From: Glandiceps talaboti
Taxonomy: Eukaryota > Hemichordata > Enteropneusta > Spengelidae
NCBI RefSeq assembly: GCF_964340395.1
Contig: NC_135567.1
Coordinates: forward strand, 9,974,484-10,038,483
Reading direction: 5' to 3'
Length of the DNA: 64,000 nucleotides
Below are positions 24,432-56,254 of this stretch, piece after piece (positions within the stretch are counted from its first letter, which is position 1; every line of letters starts with the position of its first letter). The notes under the pieces are model-generated. The model saw only the letters and a program-made list of their open reading frames with translations, made no database searches and was not told the DNA's origin. A program made the translations under genes and the position numbers.

Positions 24432-26309
24432 CACTAAAGAAGTGTACACACCAACTGCATTGTAGTACATGTATTTTATACACTTGTATGTATAATCAGT
24501 ATATACTAAAATTGAAAGTTTTTAATTTTATCCATTTCTTCCAAACATTGCTGCCAAACCTACAGGTGGCATACATTTTATGTACAGACGTGAAGAAAAA
24601 ATTGAATTGTTTTGTCATGTATCTGAGCAAGTGGGTAGTTGATCACTGCACTGTCTATTATGGCTTATTGATCATTTCTATGTCCAGTTTTTAAAAGGAC
24701 CATGAATTTTATAGAGAAATTCAATTTTGTTTTAAAATTTTGTGTTATAGATGGCATTGAAGAACCTGTGCAAGCAGGAAATGTTTTCTTTTAATCCTGA
24801 AGAAGGGTAAGTGTTAATTGTATTGTTACCATTGAAGTTAAAGACTATGTTTATTTGAATTAACTACTGTCTTGTGCTAAGGGGAAAAGGTGAAGTGTTT
24901 TCAACAGCATTCATTAATGCTGGTGACTCCTTCTCATGCTTCAGTCTTTCGTGTTACTTTGTTTAGTACTATGGGATACATATGCACATCGTGACACGAT
25001 TTTATAAAAAAAAGTTAATTGTACCAAAGATGTGGATTTTGGGTCACTTCTATTTCTTTTATGATGCAGTCTACAATGGTTACTGTGTGGCCATTTTGTA
25101 ATGATCTTAATATGTGCAAAGTCATTAAACAGACACAGCAGCTGTTGTGTTATAAAAATTTATGTTGGAACCCATTTAGCTGAAATTTCGGGGGGTTTCC
25201 GTGATTGATGATAAAGTATCTTTCATGACACAGTGATACAATTATGATTCTAAAATGTGTGTTTTTGGTCAAACATTTAAATTGAAAAACTTCTCCAAAG
25301 GATCTGAATTTGGTGGAAATGTTTCTGTTTGTGTGTGTGTGAATCTGTTTGCTTGTACAAATGAAGATTAGTTATCAAGACTGATAAAATGAGCAGTTTT
25401 TGTTTTTTGTTGTGGTTTTTTTTTTTTTTTTTTTGGGGGGGGGGGGGTGAATCCATGAAATCTCAGTGAAATCAGTTGTGATACATTGACTGTTGGTAAC
25501 AATTTTGATTATTCATATACACATCCAAAGTTAGTGGTGACAGTAAACAATCCATGTATTTTGCTTAGCCTGCAAAGCTGTACTGTTTTTGATGATATTT
25601 TTTCTCTTGTGTTTCTTTTGGCAGAATTCAGTTCACCCAGAATAGTCGTATAAGATCGACCCTAGTTGACACACTGCAATCCAAATATGGAAACCAATAC
25701 TCGGCGGTAGAGTATAATGGTAAGTTAAGCACTTCAATATAGAACTCAACCAGTATGTGCAGCAATTTTTTACATTGTTTGTTTTAAGTACATACAAACT
25801 TCCCTTTAAAAATAAGATTATGAGTAATCTGTACAATTGCATGACATTCAAACTGATGTATGGGACATTCAGCATTATGTTTCAACAACCATTACTGGGA
25901 CATAGAATGTTTGTATTTTGGGATTACTTGCCAAGGCACCACAAAGTCTGTACCCCAAAACATATGCAACATAGGGTCCAGGGATTCATACCTTTAGTAC
26001 CTTTAATAATCATCAAAAAATTTACAGGATCTTGTTTTGTATCATGTTAGATATATACAATTACATCATTTCAAGGGGGAGAAATAAAAAAAAACAAATA
26101 GTGATCACTTGTAAATCTTGTTTTCAGTGGCAGTCAAAAGAAGATATGATACAGACCGAGTGCGATTTCGGGAACATGACAATGCTAACTTTGGGAAAGA
26201 ACAGAAAGAATGAAGAAAGAAGAGAAGCAGACAGTACAAGGTAAATAATTGTCACCAAAGATTTCTGCATTACAATTTGTTACTATGAATTTCCATCCTT
26301 CCTTTGCTC

Positions 26310-26760
26310 ACAAAGGTTTATGGTATGGTGTAGGAGGTGTGTGCACTAGTATTAATGGTTGTAATTTCTTATTTTTGAATGAAATTGATAAATTACTTTC
26401 AGGCTAAAGTGTCCCCTCCATTGTCAGTGATCCATCACACTTAGCACAGAATTATTCCTTAAAGTACATGTCAAGAGATAAGAGGTTAATCTACTGTTAA
26501 TTTCAAGGTAAACAGCTAACCACATGGTAAACAGAAGAAGAGGTTTATATGATGTTTATCTTCTATATATTTACCATATGATGACTTTTTTACCTTGCAA
26601 TTAACAGTAGATTAACTTCTTATCTATTGGTGTCTAATTTAAGGAATAATGCTGTGCTAAGTGTGATGAATCATAGACAATGGAGGGGACTCCCCAGCCT
26701 GAAAATAGTTTTATCAATTTTATTCAATAAAAATTACACACCTCTACAAACTATGATTTA
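26310..26760. mobile_element. Foldback/MITE element in intron 5
   Basis: GTCCCCTCCATTGTC near 26411, CATCACACTTAGCACAG and TTAATCTACTGTTAATTTCA are mirrored by AATTAACAGTAGATTAACTT near 26600, CTGTGCTAAGTGTGATGA and GACAATGGAGGGGAC near 26676. Arms extend out to AGGAGGTGTGTG/CACACCTCTAC. The arms are about 200 bp with a short loop near 26565, and there is no coding capacity. Confidence 0.9.
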
Positions 26761-27506
26761 TACTGGGTTCACATCACAGAAAGTCCTTGCCATGGCCTGG
26801 TCCTAGTAAACAAGTTAATCCCGGATTAACGTTTGGGTTGCGTTCATACAGCATTTTGTCTTTATTCCGTCTAGGACAAAAACAGTGATTGGTCGCTGGG
26901 CTTTTGCTTAAAAATTCATTCAATTCCTCGAAAAACTGGCATGAATTACGCCCAGCACACTTGTGCAGTTGTTATCCAAAACTTTCTTGTATTGATCTCG
27001 CAAATACTTGACCTTCCTCTTGCACTGATCGCAACTGCTGTCGTACCCATTCTGGTGAAGTCATTCTGACTGGCATGAGATCGAAGGCAAATTTATCCTT
27101 GGATGTGCCCCCATGATACTCTGGACAACACCATCACTCAAAATTGCTATTAAACATTGTATCTCCTCTGTCGACCAGTTCACTCCATGTTAGAGTGAAG
27201 GATGCGATCGTCAAGACAATAGTGATATAGACCATAGACCCTACACCAAACAGGAGACATTAGAGACTGGTGTCCCTCTCTATTGTCTATGGTCAAACTG
27301 TACTGTCGGTCAGCACGTGAGGGTGTTATCTGGGACCAGGTCCGCGTTCACATCTGTCTTTCTAGGACCAGGCCATTGCATAAACCACCCTTCGCTCTGG
27401 GACAAAATTCTGTACGAGCCTGGCCATGGCCAAACCATTCACACCTACCCTTCTAGGACCAGGCCATGGCTTGGCCCTACACAAAAACTATGATGTGAAC
27501 CCAGTA
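26761..27506. mobile_element. PIF/Harbinger-like element with TTA target-site duplication
   Basis: Terminal repeats TACTGGGTTCACATCA (26761) and TGATGTGAACCCAGTA (to 27506) are exact complements. TTA flanks both sides (26758-26760 and 27507-27509), as expected for PIF/Harbinger. GCCATGGCCTGGTCCTAG and its complement repeat subterminally. On the minus strand near 27000-27190 a Myb/SANT-like segment is readable (NWSTEEIQCLIAILSDG ... QCKRKVKYLRDQYKKV), matching the second protein of Harbinger elements, but it is broken and no transposase is left. Confidence 0.85.
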
Positions 27507-27589
27507 TTAGTGGTTACAAGATGATCTTCAGACAATACTAAAAGTATACTCCCAGAATGAAAGAATAATCACAACTTTTATATAACAAA

Positions 27590-27850
27590 CAGGGAATGTC
27601 TGGCCCTACTTTGCATACTAGTATGAATGACTGTATCTTTTGGGGTGGAGATTTTGTGGTGACTCACTGGCAAGTACTCACCAAAACATAAAAATTCCCT
27701 GTCTGGGTTCTTCACACATAATCGTGAGTGACACACAATCTAAACATGTGTTTAAGGAGAAGTTGTCTCATTTTGAAAGGTTTTTATGTTCTGTGAAACA
27801 AACATTGATTTTCAACTGATTTGTGTACCAAGTTACCATCCAACGACCAT
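27590..27850. repeat. Second copy of the 13.8-14.7 kb repeat family
   Basis: TTTGCATACTAGTATGAATGAC, GACACACAATCTAAACA and TTGTGTACCAAGTTACCATC parallel 13935-13960, 14405-14420 and 14500-14520 in the same order. The copy is shortened and lacks the inverted ends. Confidence 0.7.
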
Positions 27851-28429
27851 AGGTTGCAACAGGCATGTAAAACTTGTAATTGATTGAGTGGTTGATTTAT
27901 CATTTAATTGATTGAATGATTATTTTTTGTGGTGAAATCTTATTTTGTGTGGATGTTTACACTCACTGCATAATGCGATAATTGGGCAAATAACCAGTGA
28001 GTTTGTACTGCAGCTTAGAATTTTGACTATGTTGATAGTAAGCTCTGTCTTGTGTGTGAAGTATTTTTTATTTAAATGAACTTGTAACTCACTAAAACAT
28101 TATCTTTTCAAACAGATGATGAAAAGACGAGAGGTAAAACTGATAGAGGAGGAAAGGACTGTGTGGAAGGATGTTACAGCTGAACTGATGAGCGACGAAA
28201 AAGTAGAAGAGGATGGTACAGTAAATGTGTGGCGGCCGAAATGGCGTACACGCGAATTAAATGCCATTATAGACAGACTGAATTTACGCTTGAAAGAAAC
28301 GTCAAACTTCATGAAAAGGCGGACATATGTTGGAATTTCAACAAGAGAAATGCCTTCGAGGCCATATCCCATCGGTCTAGTTAGTCGTGCCTGAGTATAG
28401 AGGTATAGGTGAATCATAGGTGTCCGTCA

Positions 28430-28760
28430 ACTTTTTATTTTCATCATCTTCTCCAAAAGTAACAGCCAGAATACTTCGATATTTGGTGTGCATGTTCCCT
28501 TGGATGAGGCTATTCAGATTTATTCATGCCAAGTTGATCTGTGCCATTTTCAATTTTTTATGATTTTTTTTCAAAAATGATATTTTCATCATCTCCTCAA
28601 ATACTACTAGTCAGGTTGCTTTGATATCTGGTGTGTTGATGCACAGAGGGTAGCTTACTCAGATTTGATAATTTCAAGTCAATACGTCTTCTTTTCTATT
28701 TTTGATGATTTTTTTTGTAATTTGAAAAAAAAGATTAATATGTTAATGAGCATTATGACA
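28430..28760. repeat. ~150-bp tandem repeat, two diverged copies
   Basis: TTTTCATCATCTTCTCCAAA...GATATTTGGTGTG at 28438 and TTTTCATCATCTCCTCAAAT...GATATCTGGTGTG at 28583 each lead into CAGATTT and a T-rich end. No gene is seen. Confidence 0.7.
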
Positions 28761-30140
28761 GACACCATATTGGAAATCAGTCCACAAGACTTTAAGTAAA
28801 CTGCCACTTTTCAAAAGACACTATTGACGTCAAACAAGCAATATAATATGTGCTATAGTCATAATTCTACGCATTGTGCGCCAAAATGACAAGTGTTTGT
28901 TCGAAACAGGGTTGTAAACATCAAATCCAAATTCTGCACCCCTTCTACATAATCAGCCACTCCGCAACATCCTCATGTGCATACATCTATCCTTCAGATT
29001 GCGACCATTTTTGGGTATTTTCAACTTGCCGTAACTTTCACTAGAGTCCACCATTTTAGATCAAGTAAATGCCTAAACCTCAACTGACATCTCTTCTTTC
29101 GTACAGTATTTTGACCTCATTTTTCGCTCATAGTTTCCTTAATATAATACGGACCGGAAAGTTTTACAAATTTCACAAAAAGGTGGATTTTTATGTGTTT
29201 TGAATAACTATGGCAAGTAAATTTAGTAGGATCGTTGTGTAACGCTCTGTTAAAGAATTTTCGGTAGAAAACGACTGATTGGTTGAAGTTAGACTTTGTT
29301 TATTGGCTGACAGTTTACATGTAAAGTTAAACGGCAGGAACGTGTCTTGCCATTTCCAAAATGCAAATATTTTGGCAAGTAAAAATAATTAAAATAATTA
29401 CAACTTTGCATTATGTTTTTCGTATTTTCCCCGTTTTACATGTAAATCCGAAAAGGTTCTCTCTGGTCATGCCAGTGGTTAGTCCTGCTTACATACGACA
29501 GGTGGTGCACGAGTCTATATTACTGACTTGACTCTAAACAAATAGTAGGGACTATTGTCAGAATCGAGTCCCAGATTACTCCGTATGCAAGCACGACTAG
29601 TCAGTGATCATACCAGGACTGCTTTGAGTACGAGCGAGGTGAGGCATGTTGAGGTATTTTGTTGAGAATTATAAATATTGCGAAATGTCAAGTACAAGGT
29701 TTAAATACAATGGAATGATGAAAAAAAAATTGGCCGAGCTCTTTTGATTGTTTAATGTCTTTTGCTATTTTTAATTTTTTTGTAATAAATATAATTCAAT
29801 TTAACTTACCTGTGTTTATCAAGTTTTTGTTAATTTGTGATATTGTGTGAGTGTTGTTATTGTTGATTGCATTGAGTGTGAGTTACAAACATACAGAGAA
29901 TAAAATAGTTGTAAAAGAGTTACCTGCAGGATAAAGGAACTCGCTGTCATTGATTACCATTTGGAAAAAAATATGGTGATAAAACTAGATCTAAAGTAGA
30001 GTGAGAATGAACCCCCTATTTGATCATTCAAATGTCAAGCAGACGTGTCTATGCACATAACCATGAAAGAGACCCCTTGCCAGCCATGACAGAAATGAGA
30101 CTCTTAATATGAATATTGATGAATATAGGGATAATATTTA
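28761..30140. other. Intergenic, one hairpin, no gene seen
   Basis: AT-rich sequence. The only clear structure is the hairpin listed at 29467-29625. No open frame of note and no domain is recognised. Confidence 0.45.
29467..29625. mobile_element. Short hairpin element, copy A
   Basis: TTAGTCCTGCTTACATACG near 29480 is mirrored by CGTATGCAAGCACGACTAG near 29582. The arms extend to GGTCATGCCAGTG/CAGTGATCATACC. A relative with the same ends lies at 53081-53150. Confidence 0.7.
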
Positions 30141-30144
30141 ATTG

Positions 30145-30442
30145 CCAGAATCCAGTAGTGGATATTGAGAAGGATTCTCATTTAGATATGAATATTCATT
30201 ATTTTAATATTGATTTTAAGGATTGAGCTCCATTTCTATTCATTCATGACTTTCTTCGGAATCCAGCAGAATCCAGTACTGGATAGAACAATGGATTCTA
30301 AATGTTCCATATCCAAGGGAATCCACCATTGGATAGTTGATGGATTCTCTAAAGAATCCATAACATATACCACAGGATTCTGTTGGATTCTTACAGTATC
30401 CAGCATAGAATCTAAAGGAATCCATGATGGATTCAGCCTTTT
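30145..30442. repeat. GGATTC/GAATCC-rich patch
   Basis: Contains more than a dozen GGATTC, GAATCC or ATCCA-type words in both orientations within about 300 bp, forming many small self-complementary pairs. It begins where the Penelope-like RT frame ends. The overlapping 142-codon plus frame is not credible as a gene. Confidence 0.65.
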
Positions 30443-31255
30443 TCACACAGTGTTAGACCCCTTTGGGAAATGTCTGTCAATAAGGTGGAGGAATTGGTTT
30501 CCGATATATGATTTGACGTTTTTACTGTACGGTGGGTTAAACCAGACTCGTCTATTCTTCCTTCTTACTTTATCACCACCTTTACTTATATATGTCATAC
30601 CATCTTCATACCCGCTATTTTTGAGTGTTTCTGTATAGACAGGGGCTGCAGAGTTGAACACACTTTCATCACAGTATATGTCAGATAACCTCTTGCTCAC
30701 TGCTGCAGGAAGATGCTCGATGATTGATGGAGGGTGGTTCGATTTAGAGTGAATAATACTGGGTGGTCATTCGATTTCCTATACGGGTAGTATTTTCCGC
30801 TGGTAAGATTCAATGTGATATCTAGGTAGTTGACAATCTTCGGATTATACTCTATAGTTATTTTCAAGCCGGCGTCATGGAAACTCTTGGTGATATCCTT
30901 CTTCATTCTTTCTGCCTTCCTCCCTGACATATTTTTGAGGACAGCTAGGCCGTCATCTCTGTATAATCCAAAATTCTCTTTATGGCATTTCTTGGCAAGG
31001 GTGTTAAGCATATAGAGGCCAACTAGTGCACATACCTCAGCGCCATCATAGCTACCCATTGTTACGTCGAACATATCCTTGTTATCCCTTTTGACCCATG
31101 GTACATTATTGTCAAACAGGGGTGATTTTCGTGCATGTATAATTATCTGAACATCCTGGTCTGAAATTTCTGTGTGCTGTTTAACGAACATTATAGATTT
31201 CCGAAGAAGATCTTCTGTAATTGATGGATACAAAATTGACTATATCGAAGCCAAC
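30443..31255 (-). pseudogene. Penelope-like element reverse transcriptase fragment
   Basis: Reading the minus strand, DIVNF at about 31240 is followed, after a one-base shift, by YPSITEDLLRK. Then come VTMGSYDGAEVCALVG, the catalytic GLYRDDGLAV, KIVNYLDITLNLTSGKYYPY, and after a second shift near 30745 NHPPSIIEHLPAAVSKRLSD and WFNPPYSKNVKSYIGNQFL. This is RT palm and thumb of the Penelope-like YRDD type. The GIY-YIG end and everything upstream of motif A are missing. Confidence 0.85.
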
Positions 31256-31720
31256 AAGTGTGTGCAGGGATTTATCTCGCAAAATGGTAAATAAATACCA
31301 ATTGTTCATCCATATTGCTACTTTAACACTTCATTGAGAGTAAAATAGACTATATCTGGCTTTGACATGGTGTCTGCGAACATATGGACCTGTTGATATA
31401 AATGCTCCCAAAGTGCCTGTGAACTGTAAACCACTCAGTATTTCACCATGTAACAGGCTTTAGGTGATTGACAACCACAATTTACATTTAAAAAATTTTA
31501 AACTGCTATCATTAAATGGTACCTTCTACTGAATTTTAATCTTTTTTCATTTGTGTGTATACTGATTTTAATTACTCCAGTGAACAACTTGATTAGCAAA
31601 CCGATCTCTCTTGTTAGTCTGCGTGGTAAGGCTAGTATTTACATTTACATTGTATATACTAAAAGCTAGTACAGAAGCTTACAATATTTTTACAACCATA
31701 TACAGTGGAGAAGTTTCTTC

Positions 31721-31772
<52 letters not shown>
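31721..31772. repeat. (CAA)n trinucleotide repeat
   Basis: About 17 CAA units. The glutamine run in an 81-codon plus frame here has no exon support. Confidence 0.95.
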
Positions 31773-31774
<2 letters not shown>

Positions 31775-32249
31775 GTATAATATTAGTCTTAATAAAATGA
31801 TTGAAATTTCTCTCAACTGGTCTTTATATACGTGTCACTATAAAGGTGCCATGTAATGTAAATCCAAACTATATTGTCTCCTATTCTATTTTGAAGGCAA
31901 TTTATCACCATTATAATTGGATGTTTTCTGCATTAGTTCCAGCAGTGGTTATCCTTAATTGCATGTAAATTGGTGGCGTACGCAGCATACAGTTTTCAGT
32001 TCAATTTTGAAAGAGGCTGAATGTCTGACCATAAATTATATCTACGCATCAGGTAAGTAGGTGTAAGATTTGACGTAATTCAATCGATGACGTCATTTAT
32101 GCGTATCCATGACGTCACTGCATTTGGTATGATTGTTTAACTTTCACCTAGAATGACAATATTCCAATACAGTAAACATGATGTTTATGTGTGTTGTATA
32201 CCTGTATTGTTCTTTTCTACAGTATAATTTACAGTAGGTTCTATTAATA

Positions 32250-32755
32250 ACCCATATACTACTAGTCTATCTGCTAGACCTCGGATTTTCTTCCGATAGA
32301 ATACGACACACGCCCGAACATCGCTATCGAGGATGGAACATCCAAGGTCTAGCAATTGTCATCAGGATATAGATAACTGCCAATCAGAGAACCGTATTAG
32401 CGACAAGCACAAACAGAGGACAATAGCTAATTTTTCATGCATATTCATCTTAAGGAGGGGCTTGTAAAAATAAACACCAATGAGTTAACTAAAGTGTGTG
32501 AATGACAACGTCTACACACTCATCAAACACAATTACCATAAACTGATAAGACATAGTAATGACATAAATGTGTTTATCAACACCTGCACGCGGAGATTGA
32601 ATATATTAAAGTATATATATGCATACATGGCCCAACCCACTAATCTCAAATGACATTAGCTAGACTGTTCGGGCAAGCCCTCACTGCGAACTTCGTTCGC
32701 TTATAGTGTCGAAAGAAAGCCCGAACGTCTAGCAGCAAGACTAATATACTACCCG
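32250..32755. mobile_element. MITE-like element with ~110-bp inverted ends
   Basis: The left end AGTCTATCTGCTAGACC...GGTCTAGCAATTGTCAT (32264-32368) is mirrored by ATGACATTAGCTAGACTG...GTCTAGCAGCAAGACTAATA (32653-32746). Each end itself forms a small hairpin, such as CGAACTTCGTTCG near 32690. The interior is AT-rich and non-coding. Confidence 0.75.
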
Positions 32756-32846
32756 CTACGATTGTTTAACAAACCGTGTTCAGTTGATCTTTTATGACCT
32801 TTAACCTCATCTGACTTAAAGGTCACGTGCTATCTGTTATTTACAG

Positions 32847-33030
32847 TCATGATACAAATCACGCGATGCTCTACAAATTGTCACATTCATCGATGTTTGT
32901 TAAAGCTGCATTAGTTGTAAATGGAACTGTTATTAGTCCAACTACAAGACATGAACACTGGGAATTCTTGAAACAATGTATTGAAAGGTGTATAGCAAAA
33001 TTCACAATACCGTTAAGCTTTCCTGTTTAA
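32847..33030 (+). CDS. Possible terminal exon of an unknown gene
   Basis: TTATTTACAG at 32846 precedes an open stretch ending SVFVKA-free, compact text such as MFVKAALVVNGTVISPTT and HEHWEFLKQCIERCIAKFTI before a TAA. An AATAAA lies about 300 bp on (near 33345). The composition looks protein-like, but there is no partner exon and no family is recognised. It may be spurious. Confidence 0.25.
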
Positions 33031-34650
33031 CCAATAAGAAATTTGAAATGCTACACTTTGAGATAGCAAGATTGAATGAGTACAGTTTCTTGCTACATTT
33101 TGTCTAAGTGAAATGAACTACACATGCGCACCATACAGACATCCAATGAACACTACAAAGGACATTTTTACGTGCAATTCATCGACTGTTTGATACTAAG
33201 GAAATCATCGGCGCCCAAATGTCTGTGCGTAGTTGTGATACATTTATTATTTATTATTTCATTTAGACTAAATATAGCATAAAAATGTGATCTAGCTATT
33301 GAGATGTGGCATATGACGTTTGTTGTTGGTTTCTGTATGGTTGTAATAAACAGAAAAACTGAATGGTATTGTGAAATTCATTCTAATAGAGTTCTGCAAT
33401 AGAGTAACACTTTCATTTATTTTATCATCAACACATAGATACTGTTAATTGTGTTAGATTAAATGTTACGGATCAAGTGCTATGTATAATATTACTCACT
33501 ATGTTGTCTAGTATACATTCATAATACAATCAATGAAATTTATAGATTCAGACACAAATTCTCAGCAGCTAACATTCTAATAATAACACAATTATTATAA
33601 TAATGGATTTATATATTTTATTCTGAGATATACTTTATTAGCTGTAACCATGTCCCATGGAATTAATACAAATCATTGCACTGAATGTCATACACTACTA
33701 AAAAACTAAGTTCTCAGTGATCCAAGCAACTATTGATCATCTTTAATATAAACAAATTAGTTTTCTGTTATAGAGATACGCGTGTATCTTTTGAATTGAT
33801 CACAGTGAAATAACTACATCATTCATTTCAAAAATTGAAGTTAAGACGCCATACATTAAATTCTTTGTTTGTATAGGGTAGGTTCTACAATTCCACAATT
33901 CAGGGTAATCGGTACCACACAATTACTTTAGTAGGCCTAATCAATTACTTAAAAACATGTCATTCTAAGACTGTACCTCTAAAGTCATTATTTAGTATCT
34001 TTAGTAATCCAATAATATGTACAAAGTAAATTATATCAAACTTGAAGACTACACAAGCAATTGTGAGAAATGTATCATTACTACATTAATATGGTAAAAT
34101 TTCTATATTTGATCAATTTGTATACAAACTCAGCTACTTGTTTGTTTGTCAGGGTATTTCACTAATCATAAACTACACTGGATAAAATATAACCATGTAA
34201 AACAAATCTTCCATATAATGATAATAAGTGTTCTGAATTAGTTTGAGAATAAAACTATTCTACTCCTAGATATTACTAGATGATATTCCGCAATATTTTT
34301 CTTTGTTCGGCCAAGGAAAATATGGATTACCTAAGGGTCTTTGTCACTATGAATCGCTAAGCCAGTTTGTTCAAGGAAAACAACAGTGATCTAAGGAAGC
34401 TTTTTTCGCAGTCATTAGACGAGTAGTGACAAATCCCTTGGGTAACAAGTATTTCAGGCTGAATGAAGAAAAACATTGCAGAATAACATAATTATATCAG
34501 CGCCAGTAATATCAAAGAAAAAATAGTAAGGATATTTTTGGACGTTCTGACTCATATTTCGAATACAGCAGAACCAGAGACGTCGACACGTGTTGTTGTG
34601 ACATAGAACGACCAGAGTATATATTCCATTATATTTGTTGAACTTGGTTC
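33031..34650. other. Intergenic, no gene seen
   Basis: Strongly AT-rich with no open frame, domain, repeat array or inverted repeat that I could support. Confidence 0.5.
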
Positions 34651-34710
34651 ATGTATGCTATAATGTCACTCATCGTCCTCTTCTCCCTGGTTTACGTCTT
34701 TGTACTTCTC

Positions 34711-54300
<19,590 letters not shown>

Positions 54301-54333
54301 GGTGACATATTTTGAAAGATGCTAAACATTACG

Positions 54334-54341
54334 TGACGTCA
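54334..54341. promoter_or_regulatory. Full CRE palindrome upstream of the first ROCO exon
   Basis: TGACGTCA lies 34-41 bp upstream of the proposed ATG, a usual position for a CREB/ATF site in a proximal promoter. Confidence 0.4.
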
Positions 54342-55487
54342 CATCTGGGACTCCAGAAATGCTACAATCATAATTAGAGTTTGTGTTTATATGTTTAGAG
54401 AGACGTTGTAGGTCAATATCATGGTCAAAATTCAAGGTCATCTTATTTTTCTCTATATTTTTAATGAAATGCTGTCGGAGAGTTCTATATAACTAACATC
54501 AGGCATGGTTGTTTTAGTTGAAAATCAGTCAAAAAATAGTGGATTATAAAGTAATTCAAGTAAAATACAACAAAAGTCTATTTGGAGTTGCTTTATTACA
54601 GAAATCCTGTTACCAAGACAACCAATATCAAGATATATGTTAATATCCCTACCAGCACCGTGTGTGTAAATCAATCTTATTCTTCTACAAACAGGTAGAA
54701 AAAAGACAAGGAAATAGTAGACAAGAGTATATATATATATACATACATATATTGTACAGATTCGCTGACAACATATGTTAATTAACTTCTGTTGCAGTGT
54801 CTGTAAATTTGTTTAGGATTTGCTATTCACAGACATGAACAGGTCTTTTGATACAGGCATGTATGCATGTTTTATTTCTGACTGTATACATTGCTGTGAT
54901 CACATGACAGACATACATGTACACATACACAGATGTGTATCCAGAGATCTGTGTACAGATTTTGTTACTTACAGGGTCTGGCTATTTGATCAGATTTCAT
55001 GACTCTTTTCAAAGACACGTAACAGATCTATTGGTGCAAGTACGTAAAGAGATCAGTAACTTAGAATATCTCACAAACAATTTAAAATTTTATTTTCAGT
55101 ATATGACAAAATTAGACATGTGAACACACCCACACACATCAATGTATACATTCATGTACTCACAGATAACTACATATACCGTCACTTGTAGAATATACAT
55201 ACCCTATGACATGCCTGTACACATATCAATGTATCAGTGTATCAGCATTGTACCCACAACAAAATAGCTCAAATGGCGTTGCAGCATGACTGTATTTGGC
55301 TGTTGCCATGGATGTGGTCTTGTGGTTAGGCATATTTGCATACATTTTTAAAAAATCTTTATTAACTTGCCTGCCCTTCTCACTTTTTATCTTTGTAATA
55401 TAAACCATCATTTAGCTTTTGGGCGTGGTCTTGTTGCTAGGCATTTTTGAATCTGTTCATCCATCTGTTTGCTAATGGAAATTAAGT

Positions 55488-55720
55488 TTGTGCATGCGCG
55501 CATGCGCGAGGAATTCTCTCGTTGTGCGAAAGGTTTTATGGGTAATAAACATGGCGGCCCGCATGTCTCAGTACGAAATGTGAGGAAAACTGATCGATAA
55601 AACGTATCATTTTTTATGTAATTAGCTGTCTTTATTAGTCATTTCCACTTTTTTGTGTCCTCAAAAATAAGCTACAGTTGTTTAGCAGTGGAAAAATACC
55701 ACCAAGGCCGGCCTAAACAA
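55488..55720 (+). promoter_or_regulatory. Promoter-like region with NRF1- and YY1-type words
   Basis: GTGCATGCGCGCATGCGCGA (two overlapping NRF1-like sites) is followed by AACATGGCGGCCCG, which resembles a YY1 initiator. A GTAAGT donor follows at 55721 after GGCCTAAACAAG. This suggests a plus-strand first exon that is non-coding or has a short upstream frame (ATG...TGA within 33 bp). No downstream coding exon was identified. Confidence 0.4.
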
Positions 55721-56209
55721 GGTAAGTTACGTTGCCGTGAATCACTGCATGTTTCAACCAAGGTACTACCTACTACATAGTACTACTAGGTACGTTCAAA
55801 GGTTCATGTTTACGTCGTATGTGTGTATTTAAAGGCTTAGAAAACACCAAATTAAATTTAAATTCGCCAATCGTCGAGGCTTTGGAATTATCATATCAGT
55901 GCTAGAAAACATGTTTCGCTGACGATCTGTAACCCCGAATTGGGCTGTTCATTTTGTGTCAAGTTGTTCAGTTGTTTTCCTACAAAGATCAAAAGATTGT
56001 TATTGTCCGGCCGTGTTGCTACCCAGCTGTGTATTCACGCACCACCATCCAGCAGTCAAATACGCACCACCACCAGTCAGCATTCAACTGTCATAGTTCA
56101 CCTTGGTATTCAAACAGCACGGTCACATCAATTTCCTATTCAATTGAACAATGCCCTATACCCCTAACCAGTGGATTTGTTCATACCTGATATACATGTA
56201 TGCAATATA

Positions 56210-56215
56210 TTATAT

Positions 56216-56254
<39 letters not shown>

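Larger units (their letters stand above)
21048..28394 (+). pseudogene. Unrecognised six-exon gene with duplicated 5' end and one in-frame TGA
   Basis: Exons are 1 (21048-21384 or 23240-23576), 2 (21970-22151 or 24162-24343), 3 (24751-24806), 4 (25625-25719), 5 (26128-26240) and 6 (28116-28394). All have AG/GT borders and matching phases, and give 354 codons with either copy of the first two exons. The start MLRNRRTLNFTAGEVIESCL was chosen as the nearest Met; an upstream Met at 20898 is possible. The product has a Ser/Thr-rich N-terminal region, a coiled-coil-like exon 2 (AVKKIVSHVVEKIDDSVEQL), then basic exon 5 and exon 6 with WRPKWRTRELNAIIDRLNLR. A TGA in exon 5 after GKEQKE breaks it, and CGA (Arg) would restore continuity. 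I do not recognise the family. It resembles accessory proteins found next to invertebrate transposases, which is inference. Confidence 0.7.

Noticed and set aside
28180-28205. CTGATGAGCGACGAAAAA also resembles a hammerhead core.
   Set aside because: It lies inside coding exon 6 (AELMSDEKVEE) and lacks helices I and III.
30210-30638. 142-codon plus frame.
   Set aside because: It runs antisense across the Penelope-like RT and the GGATTC patch, and has no domain.
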